Shown here: positions 12,630-22,863 of the stretch, in pieces
Layout of the letters: every line of letters starts with the position of its first letter
Numbering within the stretch: the stretch's first letter is position 1
Assembly: GCA_022835595.1 (NCBI GenBank)
Contig: BQUP01000005.1
Location: 1,917,501 to 1,981,500 of the forward strand
Reading direction: 5' to 3'
Origin: Cystobasidium ongulense
Lineage: Eukaryota > Basidiomycota > Cystobasidiomycetes > Cystobasidiales > Cystobasidiaceae
DNA length: 64,000 nucleotides
Made by a program: the position numbers and the translations under genes
Notes under the pieces: generated by a model
What the model was told of the DNA's origin: nothing
What the model saw: only the letters and a program-made list of their open reading frames with translations
The model's database searches: none

Positions 12630-14977
12630 CTATTTTTCCTTCTTGCTCTCTCCGCCCTGAGCCCGTTTCACCCCAGGTGTTTGAGTGCTCGAGCCTAGTC
12701 TAGCGGCAGCAATGATAGCCTGTTCTCTTTCGGTCTCATCGTCTAGATTAACATCTTCCACCTTTTCCACCACCACAGCTCTTCTAACCCAAGCCCTTCT
12801 ACGGGTATATCTACCCATCCCACCTTTCGAGGTCGGTTTCTCCCATTGATTATCAGTGTAGACCCATCCTTGCGCATCAACTTCCCAAGTCTTGACTTCA
12901 GGATCTGAGATAGCTATTGTGCTATCGTCGAGCCTTGTAGGGTGACCTAACAGATCTGGATTGTCGGCTGGATCGAGCTCAATGAGGGTATTGCTCGATG
13001 AAGCTTCATCATCGATGACAGCAGAAGAAGAGAAGCGACCTTTGCCATCTTGAGCTGGGGCTAGTGGTGATTTTTCATCTTTCGCTCCAACCAGCGCATT
13101 GAACGAATCGCCAAAGAAAGAAGCACTTCCTTTCCTGGCATGATTCGAGTTCGCATTAATGCCTTTCTCATCTGAACTATTCCTTCTCTCTTTATCTTCT
13201 GTATCCCGTCTACTTGATAGCTTTTGTTTCCAATCACCTAAAGAGCCCATAGCATCTTTCAAATCTTTAGCAGCTTTTTCACTCATACTAGCAGCAGTAG
13301 CAGCTGCTGTTCCAGATGCGACTCCGGAGGAGATCGAAGTATTGACGGCATTAGGATTAGCTCCTATCGTAGAGGGTGAAATAAGAACACCAGCCGTTCC
13401 TCGAATCCGCCATTCTGGGTCTGACCATTTCCAGGTGAAGGTTCGTTTACGCGTTGACGAGATGTACACTGTTGATGGAGGCGGGAGTTGGAATGAACCA
13501 GGTGGGGAACACGGAGCGTGCGTTGGATCAGACCAGCTGGGTCGTTCGTTGGGCAGGAGAGCCTGTGTCCATTCCAGACCGATCCACCAGCGCTACAAGC
13601 ATATTACACAATGTTAGCATATCCATAACAAATGTATAGCGTTGCAGTGACCGTGTCAAGCCATACCTGATTCTCGAATATAGAGAAGAGATACTGGATT
13701 TCGACAATATTATCTTCGTACTTGCTCGCAGTCTTCATACTGACGATGGATCTCGAGCGCCCTCGATTTGGATCAGCGGTCGGTATTGATTTAGCTTTAG
13801 CTTTCTGAGTTGCGTCTTCTGTCTTAGCGTCTCTCCAAATCTGCTTGAAAGTCTGCCATCTAGTAAGTACTCCTACATTATTTGGGCCATTATTGGCTAC
13901 TATTCTAACGGAGTATAATTCTCCTCTCAGAAGTGTCACGCCAACTCTGCAAGTACGTCTGAATAATGCGCTCGACCATAATGATTTCCGGACGACCGCG
14001 AACCAAGGTGCTTCCCAAAGTAGTGCCAGCAAGCCGAGGACGAGTAGTATAAGTCGCATAGGGACAAAGTAAGTGATGAGGAGGTAGTAAGGGTAGCTAT
14101 TGAGGAGAAAGTATGTTGCATTCCATGATAAAGCCTCGTCTTTCCATGTAAAGGGAGTGAGAACAGGAGAGAAAGTGCGATAGAGTATTTGAGTATGTTT
14201 CGATAAAATGCTAGCTTCGGCGAGAAGCAGGTTGAGGGCTGAAGGAGTAAGCACTTGTATAGCCGGCTGACTTGAAGTTCCCAGTGTCAATGTTCGAACG
14301 TTGCTAGCTTCTCTGATTGACGTCGAAGTGCTAGAGGGAGGTATAGAGGAATCCTTGTTTATAGTCGCAGCTACACCTCGATTCACGACAGCCACTGGCT
14401 CGCCTTTCAACCTCCTTCTTTCAGCACCTTTGCGTACTATCCAACCTATGCCAAGTATAGCCAGCAATAGACCGTTCAACCCGAAACGAAGGAGGTATTC
14501 ACCTCCCATACACGCCACTATCCATAAGACAGGCAAGAAGAATGGAGCATACCGATTCGGATGCGTCCATGTGAGAAGTTGGGATATTGTAGTGAGGAAT
14601 GATATGAATGGGGATGAGACTACAAGTAAACGTAGCATTGGGGGTGGTAGAGTGAGTAATACGTCTGTAGGCGATGCATTTGCACCTAATGAAGCGAGTG
14701 CAGTAGCCGAGGTAGAGCTTGGATAAGCAGTGTTGACATCTATCGCGGCAGCAGCAATAGCAGCACCAGAACTGCTATTGCTTGTAGTGGCATTGTTATT
14801 ACTGCTGTTCTTGCGAGGAGTGGTGCTTGATAGTTCAGGATGTGCAGCTGTAACAGACGATGACGAGGTCGTAGGGCCAGCCGGGCCACTTGTGGGACCA
14901 AGCATGGCACCAGGCAGACGGGGTGCGCTGAGATAGTGAAGGGCGGGATCGTTGAATGGAAGATCAAATGCTGCCAT
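12630..14977 (-). CDS. Pex30/Pex23-family peroxin (Pex24p + dysferlin-type domain)
   Basis: Exons are 14977-13667 and 13592-12630 (757 aa); the intron 13593-13666 joins FENQ to RWWIGLEW at phase 0. The N-terminus is Ser/Thr/Ala-rich. Membrane-embedded segments follow at about residues 115-185 (LRLLVVSSPFISFLTTISQL, FFLPVLWIVACMGGEYLL, GLNGLLLAILGIGW) and again near 290-330 (YYLLITYFVPMRLILLVLGL). This is the reticulon-like region of Pex30-type proteins. The junction FENQRWWIGLEWT...NERPSWSD is the dysferlin-domain signature, repeated in the C-terminal EVDAQGWVYTDNQWEKP. Pex30, Pex31, Pex28, Pex29 and Pex32 act in the ER membrane at peroxisome and lipid-droplet contact and budding sites. Which paralogue this equals is not decidable here. 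Confidence 0.88.
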
Positions 14978-15601
14978 CCATCAAGCCTGTCGCTGTCCTG
15001 CTGCTCGTTTGCATCGCTTGCGGATCTCTCTTGTATTGATACGCCTCACTTGTGGTCACGCCGGCACTGTCAACAACCGCCTGACACCAGACCGGACTCG
15101 GCGTGTGTGCTGCGAAACGCGGATGAGTCCTGCCCCAGTGCAGTGTTGGCTAAATCAATTCTCGTTATTGCAATGTCGCCAACGAGCGACCACAACAATC
15201 AAGCGTAATACCAGAAAGCAATCGGCCTGTAATATGTCTCGACGCTTCAGCTTTCAGTTCTTTGATGCATGTTCATGCTGATGAGAAGCAAAGGAAGCGG
15301 AAAGCGAATAGCCTGACTGACTAGTTGGATATCGTCAGTCAGAAAGCTGCAACCAGACGATACTACCGCCATCTCAAATGTCTCGTTCAACGCCTAGAAG
15401 AAGCCCATTCATTGCATAGACCCTCCATCAAGGCGGTACACTACCACCATATGATGAAATGAGGAAACGACATAAAAAGGTCTAACACAATGAGCAAGTA
15501 GTATTGGTTTTTGAGAGATGGACCAAACTCTTAATCGAAGTTTAAGAGAAAAAAGCCAACGCCCGTTTTGTTGTATCCCTACAAAGCAAGGAAAAATACG
15601 C
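14978..15601. other. intergenic
   Basis: Upstream region of the Pex30-like gene (-) and 3' flank of the uL15 gene (-). Only short frames without family or splice support. Confidence 0.6.
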
Positions 15602-16779
15602 TTATGCGATGATCTTGACAACACCACCAGCTTCCTTAATCTTCCTCTCTGCTTTTCGGCTGACGAATCTTGCCTTGACAATCAATGGCTTGCCTGGTGC
15701 TAGACGTCCCTTTCCTAGAACTTTGCCGTAGCCGAATTGGACGGTGTCGATAACGGGTGCGAGGTCGGATGAGGCGGAGGCGAATTCACTTTCGGGAACG
15801 AGGGTCTGCAATTACGAGCGTTGTCAGTATTAAAGCGACTTAGAACAGGATTCTACCAGGAAAACGAACGTGTAGCTTGTCGAGATTAATGACTGGTCTC
15901 CAGTAAAGGTTGTGGTTCTTGTGGAAGTGTCTCATACCAACTGTGGACGGGAATGGCGGTCAGTGAACGCTTCCATCTTGTCTGTGTGAAATGTGACGCA
16001 CCCTTTCCGAAGTAACCTAAATGGTACTTGTCGAAATTGGTCCTGTGGTGATGTTGACCACCGGCCTATTTTCAGAGATAGAGAAATAAGTCAGTTCTCT
16101 GCGTCGTCGTTGAATCAGACCCTTCGCTAGCTGGCTTTATTCAAGACTGTATTTGTCTCGCTCTCTCGTCGTCTCGTTTGTGCTCTCTATGTCTCAAGTT
16201 GCTGCTAACGGCTTCGGGACGAGCTTGTTAGTCCAACACGCAAGCGGGGCTGGCCGTGCTGAACAAGGCGCGCAAGTCACTGTAATTGACATATGTTGCA
16301 ATTTTAGATTGTCTTGCCCTCGTTGTAGCGATGTGTTGTTGTCGAGATGTTGCTGCTGACTTTGCACAAGCTGTCCTCGAACTAGCGGGGCCGTCTGTTC
16401 GAAGGAAATGATAGCTCGTAGCAGGTTTGTATAGCTTTAACACGGCCACTGCTCTTGCTGCGCGATTCGTCTCTCTGTCCATGATGCTCTTGATCCCGTT
16501 GTCTGGCCAAACTCCTCCTCTCCATGCACACCAAGCGAGACGAGCGAGCGCGACAGTTGCAGCTAGCTAGCGAGAAGACCTGCAGATTAGACAAAAGGCA
16601 CGTACAAGACCACGACCACCTGGCTGTAGAGGGGTAAAGGGTGAGCATTAGTTATGCGAATCTCTCTATTGATTGCAAGATGGAAGGCGACGAACATGCT
16701 TGCGGTGCTTTCCTACACGACCGCAACCTGCGGACACATGACCTCTATGCTTTCGGGTGTTGCTGAATCGGGTAGGCAT
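15602..16779 (-). CDS. RPL28: Cytosolic 60S ribosomal protein uL15 (Rpl28/L27a)
   Basis: There are five exons: 16779-16696, 16623-16606, 16065-16002, 15940-15870 and 15805-15602 (146 aa; yeast Rpl28 is 149). The assembled protein runs [67 protein letters not shown] and ends [11 protein letters not shown], a clear uL15. The second exon is only 18 nt (PGGRGL). Intron 2 (16066-16605, 540 nt) is far longer than the typical 60-130 nt introns of this window. Introns 1 and 4 both use the unusual donor gttcgt. At the exon 4/5 junction the sequence reads KLH-TLVPE where most homologues have Trp (KLW-TLV), so that junction is slightly less certain. It is a structural protein of the large subunit near the peptide exit region. 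Confidence 0.93.
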
Positions 16780-17604
16780 GTCTGGTGGTTGTTGGTGGTT
16801 GTTTAAAGTGTAGATTGAGGTGTAGATGCAAGGTTGATTGAGCGAGATCGATGGGGATAAAGAGAAACCAGCAGGTCAGCTTGGATGTAGTTGTAATCCC
16901 CTCTCCAGGGAGGTGCACGCACTGAATAGTCTAGCCTGATGGACTTGTCGAAGAAGTACCAGGCCAATCCACTCCAATTCTCAGCTCCAGCACTGAACCA
17001 TGCACCCAATTTCTCGATTGCCTCTGCCTGCCTGCGCCCGCCTTTCGCCTGCCTGCTGCGCTTTGCCCGGGTCTCTTTTCGCAGGGCCACTCTGAGCCTT
17101 CCTCGGGGGCAAAAGAGGCGGAAGGAATTGGGGAGGGCGAGGATGCGAAAATTGTGACAGAGAAACACACCATAATATGCAGAGGGAGAGTGCATTGTCC
17201 AGAAATGCTGATCCACGCTCTGTTCTCCATCCTGGTGGTGTCTCATCCTCCTTGCCCTCGCTGACTTCTGTTCCCAGCCTGTTCCAGCCTAGAAGTATGG
17301 CTGGAGGGTGGGCTGTCATCTCATTCTTCGGGACTTTAACTTTTGCAGCTTCGGCGTGTCGCAGGCACTCGTCGGCTGCTTGCTGTTGTCCTGCTTGCAC
17401 TTGGGCACACCCTCGTCATCGAGGAAGATTGTCTACTTGCACGCATTACAAGCACAGGTGAGCTTCATTAATACTCTACTCCACCTCTCCCACCGCCAGT
17501 GATAGTACTATTTATTGTCGCCGAGCACCTCGCTGCAGTCTGGACAAGCCCTCACCGGCGAGTCCGAGGCAGCAAGCGCAGGGCATTGAAGACGCTTTAT
17601 CAAA
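16780..17604. other. intergenic with scattered splice-like signals
   Basis: Upstream of the uL15 gene. On the + strand there are a branch/acceptor pair (tttaac ... ttttgcag) near 17335-17350 and a good donor (gtgagc) at 17458, after a frame containing hydrophobic ALVGCLLLSCLHLG. These may be upstream exons of the small reading frame that follows, but no model is convincing. Confidence 0.35.
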
Positions 17605-18065
17605 ATGAATGAGGCGCCATCTCTCCCCCACTCCTTCATCACATATACTACATTCATACTAACCTCTCTCCTGTCTTTCCAGTATCTACAGGTAAGAGAA
17701 CGTCCTTCCGATCATCCCCTTCTACGCACAACAAAGCACCCAACAACGAGAACGAGGCTTTCCTCTACGGATGATACACCTTATACAATCAATCAATCTG
17801 TCAATCCCCTGATTCAAGGCCCTATTCCTTCGGGGAGAAGCCTTTACGTGAATGATACAACCTTTTAACGTCTTCGGACTATAACTGAAGAGAAAGCCTC
17901 GCTCTACCCTCCTCAAGACTCGCATCCTGCATCATCAATCAGACTCTCGTGCTAACATACAACCCTCTCCTTCTCTTCCAGCTTTATCCTCAGATCACGC
18001 CTCGAACAGATGATCGTTGGATCTTCATCAAGCCTCACATTCCGGTGACGCGAGAACTCCAATAG
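17605..18065 (+). CDS. Putative small spliced membrane protein, doubtful
   Basis: The simplest model is exons 17605-17691 and 17982-18065, joined by an intron with donor gtaaga and a textbook 3' end (branch gctaac at 17951-17956, pyrimidine tract, ttccag). It gives 56 residues: a short N-terminus, one hydrophobic segment (FITYTTFILTSLLSFQYLQ) and a polar tail containing TDDRWIFIKPHIPVTRELQ. I do not recognise it. Against this start, the exon contains tactaac...ctttccag at 17658-17682, itself an excellent branch/acceptor. The true gene may therefore enter here from an upstream exon (for example one ending at 17457) through a 9-nt exon. The stop lies only 69 nt before the RPB11 start, so all of this could also be RPB11 5' UTR. 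Confidence 0.35.
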
Positions 18066-18134
18066 GAATCATTCCTCACAGACTTTCCATCTGGAAAAGA
18101 GATAGTCCATCAGGAAAAGAGATAGTAAACCAAG

Positions 18135-18769
18135 ATGAACGCGCCAAATAGATTCGAGCTGTACGTGCTTGGCGAAGGAGAGCAGAAGCTCACCGTTGAA
18201 GAAGATACCAAGATTCCCAATGCCGCTACAATTACTATCAACAAGGAGGATCATACACTCGCCAACATGTTACGGTCGTGAGTATTATTATCTACCTTGG
18301 CTATATCAACTTTCATGCTGACCGCTATATCTTCGCCTTGCTTCAATATATGTCATCCTGTTACAGACAACTCCTTCAACTCCCATATGTCTTGTTTGCC
18401 GGATATAAAGTCCCACATCCTCTCGAGCCACGCGTACAGATCAAAGTACAAACAGACAGTAGCAGTACACCAATCCAAGCAGTTCAAAAAGCAGCGAATG
18501 ATTTAATTGTTACATTATCAAAATTAAAAGATGCTATGGAAAAAGAATTTGATACTGCTAGAGCTATGGGTACTTCTACTGGATTGGAAGGTTTCGACCT
18601 ACCGGGTACTGGTGTCGGTGGTGCTGCACCTGGAACGCAAGGTGTAGCTGCTGGATTACATGCTGGTCTTACGGGACAGGGAACTTTGGAACAGGAAGGA
18701 TTGGGAAGTCAGAATTACTCGCAGGGAAATATGGAAGAACCATCTGGATTCGGAGAGTTTGTTATGTGA
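18135..18769 (+). CDS. RPB11: RNA polymerase II subunit Rpb11
   Basis: Exons are 18135-18277 and 18367-18769 (181 aa); the intron 18278-18366 falls after LANMLR in the conserved helix and joins it to [20 protein letters not shown]. Diagnostic blocks are [27 protein letters not shown] and [20 protein letters not shown], the Rpb11/L-type alpha-NTD-like fold. Rpb11 dimerises with Rpb3 to nucleate Pol II assembly in the nucleus. The usual length is about 115-125 aa. This protein has roughly 60 extra C-terminal residues rich in Gly, Gln, Leu and Thr ([20 protein letters not shown] and on to [10 protein letters not shown]), with no frameshift to explain them. The second exon reads straight through to a single stop. 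Confidence 0.93.
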
Positions 18770-19197
18770 TACCAACTCGCAGGAAACATATACAGAAGAG
18801 CAAAGTGCGTCTCGTACAGTCCCCAACTCGCATTGTTGTTGTATTTGGTATACCTCCCAACTTAATCTAAAACGAAGCAGTAATCATGTAGCAAACAGCA
18901 ACAGTTGATCCACGAGAACGGGACATGAGCAATTTGGAGGGTGATGTGACGGTGATCGCCTTGCTTGTCCTCCTGAACAGGGCATTGGCTTCTTCTCTTC
19001 CCTACTCCATGCAACGTCAAAGCACACATCCAGAGGACTTGCGTGCGTAGGGTACTCTACACTGGCACACAATCGAGTATGAAAGACGACCTGAGGCCCT
19101 CTCTTCAGCTTGATCCCACCTTCTAAGAACTTGATCTACGCTCAGACCCTCACCAATCTGGTCAGGACTGCCAGCCTGCTAACCACCCTGCAAGACG
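18770..19197. other. intergenic, upstream of F-box gene
   Basis: The segment around 18940-18990 (gccttgcttg...) and the ctctacgctcaga-like stretch before the start have counterparts upstream of the second F-box copy, so part of this flank belongs to the duplicated unit. No gene seen. Confidence 0.5.
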
Positions 19198-20625
19198 ATG
19201 GCTACACTCCCTATGGACGTCCTGCTCCTCATAGCGTGCTACCTTGATACGGAAGATCTCATCAACGCCTGTGCTGTATCGAAAGAATGGTTAGGCACAT
19301 TCACTTTGACACCTCAAGTGTGGCAACATCCCAAATTCCACATCGCGTTCAGTTTCGACCGGAAACATAACATTTATAAGCCTAGCCCGTCTGCAGTGAT
19401 TTCACACCTGAAAGCAGAGCCAATCAAAAGCTTACATATTTCTGGCCCGATGCAATATGTCAATCATTATCGTCAAGCAGGTGGTAGTTTGTTCTACAAC
19501 ACCAGACGGTTATCTGATAGGATCAGTTGTTCATCTTATGACTTGGAAGGTCTCTTTAGATTCGTCAATTCCCTTGCAATCCAAGACGACCCTAGTGAAT
19601 TTCACCTGGTCGTTGACGGTTTCGAAGTATACGATCTCAAGCTGCACGTTATACATGCGACCAGTCGGCTATCAGCCACGAGGCTCAGCGTCGGTGCCTT
19701 CCCTGTCTACGACGACTTTGCCAGCATGGCTGAACATCTCTTCATGCTGAGACCGTCGGCGCCGCGGCCATGGCTCTGTGGAATACGTAATGCAGACCTG
19801 TTCTGCTCTTTTCAGGGCCTTAGCGTATTTCCTACTTTACCACACGCTTCACATTCGCATTACGTCGTAGGACACCCACAAAGTGCGCCTCCCGAGCATC
19901 TTGCGACATTCTCCTGCATCGTACCCGAATACCTGTATCATGGGTGGCATTTTTTATGGAACCTGCGTGAACTCCGACTTCACCCCTTCGTCCGCTGCCA
20001 TATTGTCGGTGGTGCATGGAAGATTCCACAGGAAGTCAACTACAACACGCAACATCTTATCTGGAGGAATATCTGGAAAGTGCAATCCAGAGGAACTACA
20101 CCAGTCTTTCTCGGATTGAGAACGCTGGACCTGTCTTTCCATGAATCCAAACATGTTTCGTGGGACGATATAGCTCGCTTGCTGACATCGACGTTCCACG
20201 AGGGGCTGGAAGTATTACGCTTGCGCTTCCCGAAGAACGACGATGGAGGACAGCTCGACATGATCAACAAAGTTTGGCGTGATTGTATTATCATGAACCG
20301 CACTCTTCAAGAATTGGAACTCGACAACTACATGCCTCCCACATTGACTGTTCTATGTGACGACGGCAAGCGCAACTTGAGAAAGCTAGTTCTGTCGAAC
20401 GATATCCTGCCTCGCGACTTTACTACGCTTTTTATACCGGATACATTGCCTCAACTACAGCACTTTGATCTTTCCAAAGCATATTGGCGTCCCGCAACAC
20501 GCTTAATAGAACAAAAAGAATGGAGACAGAGATGGATGAAAGCCGGAATCTCCATCTTCAAGCCGCCAAAGCGCTATTCTGATTCTCAAATGCAGCTAGA
20601 GACATCAGATTGTGTTGTAGAGTAG
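19198..20625 (+). CDS. F-box protein with leucine-rich C-terminal part
   Basis: A single open frame of 475 aa with no intron. The N-terminus MATLPMDVLLLIACYLDTED followed by L..ACAVSKEW....TPQVWQH is an F-box (residues ~1-45), which binds Skp1 in SCF ubiquitin ligases. The rest shows irregular leucine-rich spacing (LRTLDLSFHES, LEVLRLRFPKN, LQELELDNYM, LRKLVLSND, LQHFDLSKA), suggesting an LRR-like substrate-binding solenoid. The substrate is unknown. A degenerate same-strand paralogue lies 0.5 kb downstream and aligns along the whole length, so this copy is the intact member of a tandem duplication. Confidence 0.8.
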   Translation: MATLPMDVLLLIACYLDTEDLINACAVSKEWLGTFTLTPQVWQHPKFHIAFSFDRKHNIYKPSPSAVISHLKAEPIKSLHISGPMQYVNHYRQAGGSLFYNTRRLSDRISCSSYDLEGLFRFVNSLAIQDDPSEFHLVVDGFEVYDLKLHVIHATSRLSATRLSVGAFPVYDDFASMAEHLFMLRPSAPRPWLCGIRNADLFCSFQGLSVFPTLPHASHSHYVVGHPQSAPPEHLATFSCIVPEYLYHGWHFLWNLRELRLHPFVRCHIVGGAWKIPQEVNYNTQHLIWRNIWKVQSRGTTPVFLGLRTLDLSFHESKHVSWDDIARLLTSTFHEGLEVLRLRFPKNDDGGQLDMINKVWRDCIIMNRTLQELELDNYMPPTLTVLCDDGKRNLRKLVLSNDILPRDFTTLFIPDTLPQLQHFDLSKAYWRPATRLIEQKEWRQRWMKAGISIFKPPKRYSDSQMQLETSDCVVE

Positions 20626-21152
20626 AGCGCGGCATTCTCTCTCTCTCTCAGGACAAGCATCGCAATTTGCTACAGGCAGTATTGGGAACCAAAGTCATCC
20701 GCAGGGAGGGAGGAAGCGCTATGTTCATTCGGAAGTTCGTAATGCGATAGACATCAACTGGGAAATGTTTATAACACGGTACGGTCCCATGGGTGCTTCT
20801 TACTCAATCAGGTCCCTTGTTGTGTTTTGTAACCTACCAAAAGGTAAAGCTGAGCGAAGCAGGACTCAAACGGCAGGCAGCAAGTCAATACTAGGGTATT
20901 TAGAGATAATGAATCAGGATGATGTTTGGTTGCCTTGCTTGACCATCGCACAGGCCGCTCTTCTCTGCTCCAACTCACTTTGTACAAGCAGAGGACGGTA
21001 AACACGAAAGATCAATACACTATGCACTGTATAGATCCTCGGCAGTAATCAAGCCCGACGAATTGTCGACCTCCACTGTTTTCACAAGATTGTCTTCATC
21101 CTGCTCTACGCTCAGAAACTCCACACACCTTGTCGGTCAACTACCCAATTCG
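20626..21152. other. intergenic between F-box copies
   Basis: It starts with a short TC microsatellite (about 20638-20650). The segment 20920-21150 resembles the upstream flank of the first F-box gene, so the duplication included promoter sequence. No gene seen. Confidence 0.5.
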
Positions 21153-22524
21153 ATGGCTATACTCCCTCTGGACATCCTGCTCGTTATAGCGGCTTATCTC
21201 GACACAGCAGATCTACCAAGGTGTGTGCTGTTTCCAGAGCATGGCACAACATCATGAAGTCCACTCCGCAGTTATGGCAACATCCGAGATTCTACTTCGC
21301 ATCCAGCAAGCGATTCGGGGGTCTCAGTACAAGCCTAGACCGTCAGCAGTACTTTCACACTTGGTAAGAGAGTCGGTTCAAAGCTTGCATCTTTCTGGTC
21401 CGATGGGAGATATCAGTCGTTACCGTCATGCCGCCAGCTTTTCACGGCCACACATGGACTATCTGATCGCCTGGATTGATTCCCTACCACTTCGAGATGA
21501 CTCTCATCATTTTCATCTGATTGTTGATGGCCTCAACGCAGAGGACACCCTTCTCTTCATGGAAGCCGGTTATCGCCAGCTACCAATCACAAGATTGAGT
21601 ATCGGTTCCATTCCTATCTACGCGGAGCTGGTTAATCTGGCCGAACAACTCTTCATGCGGAAGGCAATGTCGATGGCTTGGAATTATTCGCTTTCTAGAC
21701 TACAAGTTGCAGACCTCGTCTGCTGCTTCGCAAGACGTCATTTCGTTTTATACATTATCAGCCACTTCGCAGTCGCATCAATATTCCGTCGGCCACCCAG
21801 CAAGCGCGCCTTGCGACAAACTGGTCACCTTTTTATGCGTCGTGCCCGAATTTTCGTATTTTGGCTGGCACCCGTGGAACCTGTGTGAATTGCGGCTTCA
21901 CCTCTTCATCCGCTGGAACATCGTTGGTGGCGCATGGAAAATTCCCTACCAGTATAACTATAATACTCAAGCTCTTACCTTGATAGACATTTGGAAAGTA
22001 CAGTGTGACGAGAGTACACCAATCTTCTTGGGGCTTACTTGGGGCTTAAGATGCTAGATTTGTCCTTCCGCATTGCTGGTCATACCTCTTGGGGGGACAT
22101 GGGTCGCTTGCTGTCCTCGACATTTCACGAGGGGTTCGAGGTATTGTGCCTGCGGTCTCCGCGAACATCCGACGGAAGACCGCTCGATATCATCGACAGG
22201 GCATGGCGTGAATGTGTTATCAGGGCTCACAGTCTCCAAGAACTGGAGCTTGACAATCATATTCCTTCGACAGTAACCGCTTTATGTGAAAATGGGCGTG
22301 TTTACTGGAGCATGGAAAAGCTGGTTCTGTCGCGCGACTTCCTTCCCTCGAGCTTTGCTGAGCTTTTCACGCCAGAGAGTCTCCCCAATTTAGAATACCT
22401 CGATCCTTCCAGAGCATATTGGCATGTCGATACACCGTTGGAAGAACAGCAAGAATGGATGGACAAGTGGCTAAAGGTCGGGTTTTCTGCTTTCATGCCA
22501 CCGAGAGCGAGTGCCGATGGCTAG
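21153..22524 (+). pseudogene. Degenerate F-box paralogue
   Basis: It aligns from start to stop with the intact upstream F-box gene (MAILPLDILLVIAAYLDTAD at the start, LDNHIPSTVTALCENG and AYWHVDTPLEEQQEW at the end), but the reading frame changes at least four times: near 21217-21225, near 21310-21320, near 21725-21745, and at 22027-22048. The last is caused by an exact 11-nt tandem duplication. None of these sites has a GT...AG pair of plausible intron length, so they are mutations rather than splicing. Amino-acid similarity is preserved between the shifts, which suggests the loss of function is fairly recent. Transcription is unknown. Confidence 0.85.
22027..22048 (+). repeat. 11-nt tandem duplication
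   Basis: The unit CTTGGGGCTTA occurs twice in direct tandem (22027-22037 and 22038-22048). Removing one copy restores agreement with the intact paralogue (IFLGL-KMLDLSF), so it is a slippage-type insertion that shifted the frame of the second F-box copy. Confidence 0.95.
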
Positions 22525-22863
22525 TTGCTACATGAGAATTCATGTTGTGTTCTAGAGTGTCCCGCTGTAGTCAATGACAAAGCTGTTTGTGTTTCAGTCC
22601 GTCATGACAAGGTTCGCGCCTAGTATGCCGTGAATTTCGAGAATTGTGGATACCTGAAAAAGCTGCATTCAGTCAATGAGTAGTAGCCGGCTTTGAGACC
22701 ATATCACGGAAAGATTGACTCTCGACAAATAAGATGAGAGAGTGGCATTGAGCCAAGCGAGATTACTGTATCAACAAGCACTATGAATTATAAGAATGAG
22801 AACAACAATACTTCGAAAGATGCGCTTGACCAAGAGTACCAACACGAATCCGATGGCGAACCG
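22525..22863. other. intergenic, convergent 3' ends
   Basis: Lies between the F-box pseudogene (+) and RPC19 (-). No gene seen. Confidence 0.7.

Noticed and set aside
16066-16605. C/D-box snoRNA in the long uL15 intron
   Set aside because: No TGATGA C-box was found on the coding strand within the intron; CTGA alone is too common to count.
21153-22524. Second F-box copy as a functional spliced gene
   Set aside because: The frame changes lie at sites without usable GT...AG pairs of at least ~45 nt, and one is an 11-nt exact duplication, so mutation explains them better.
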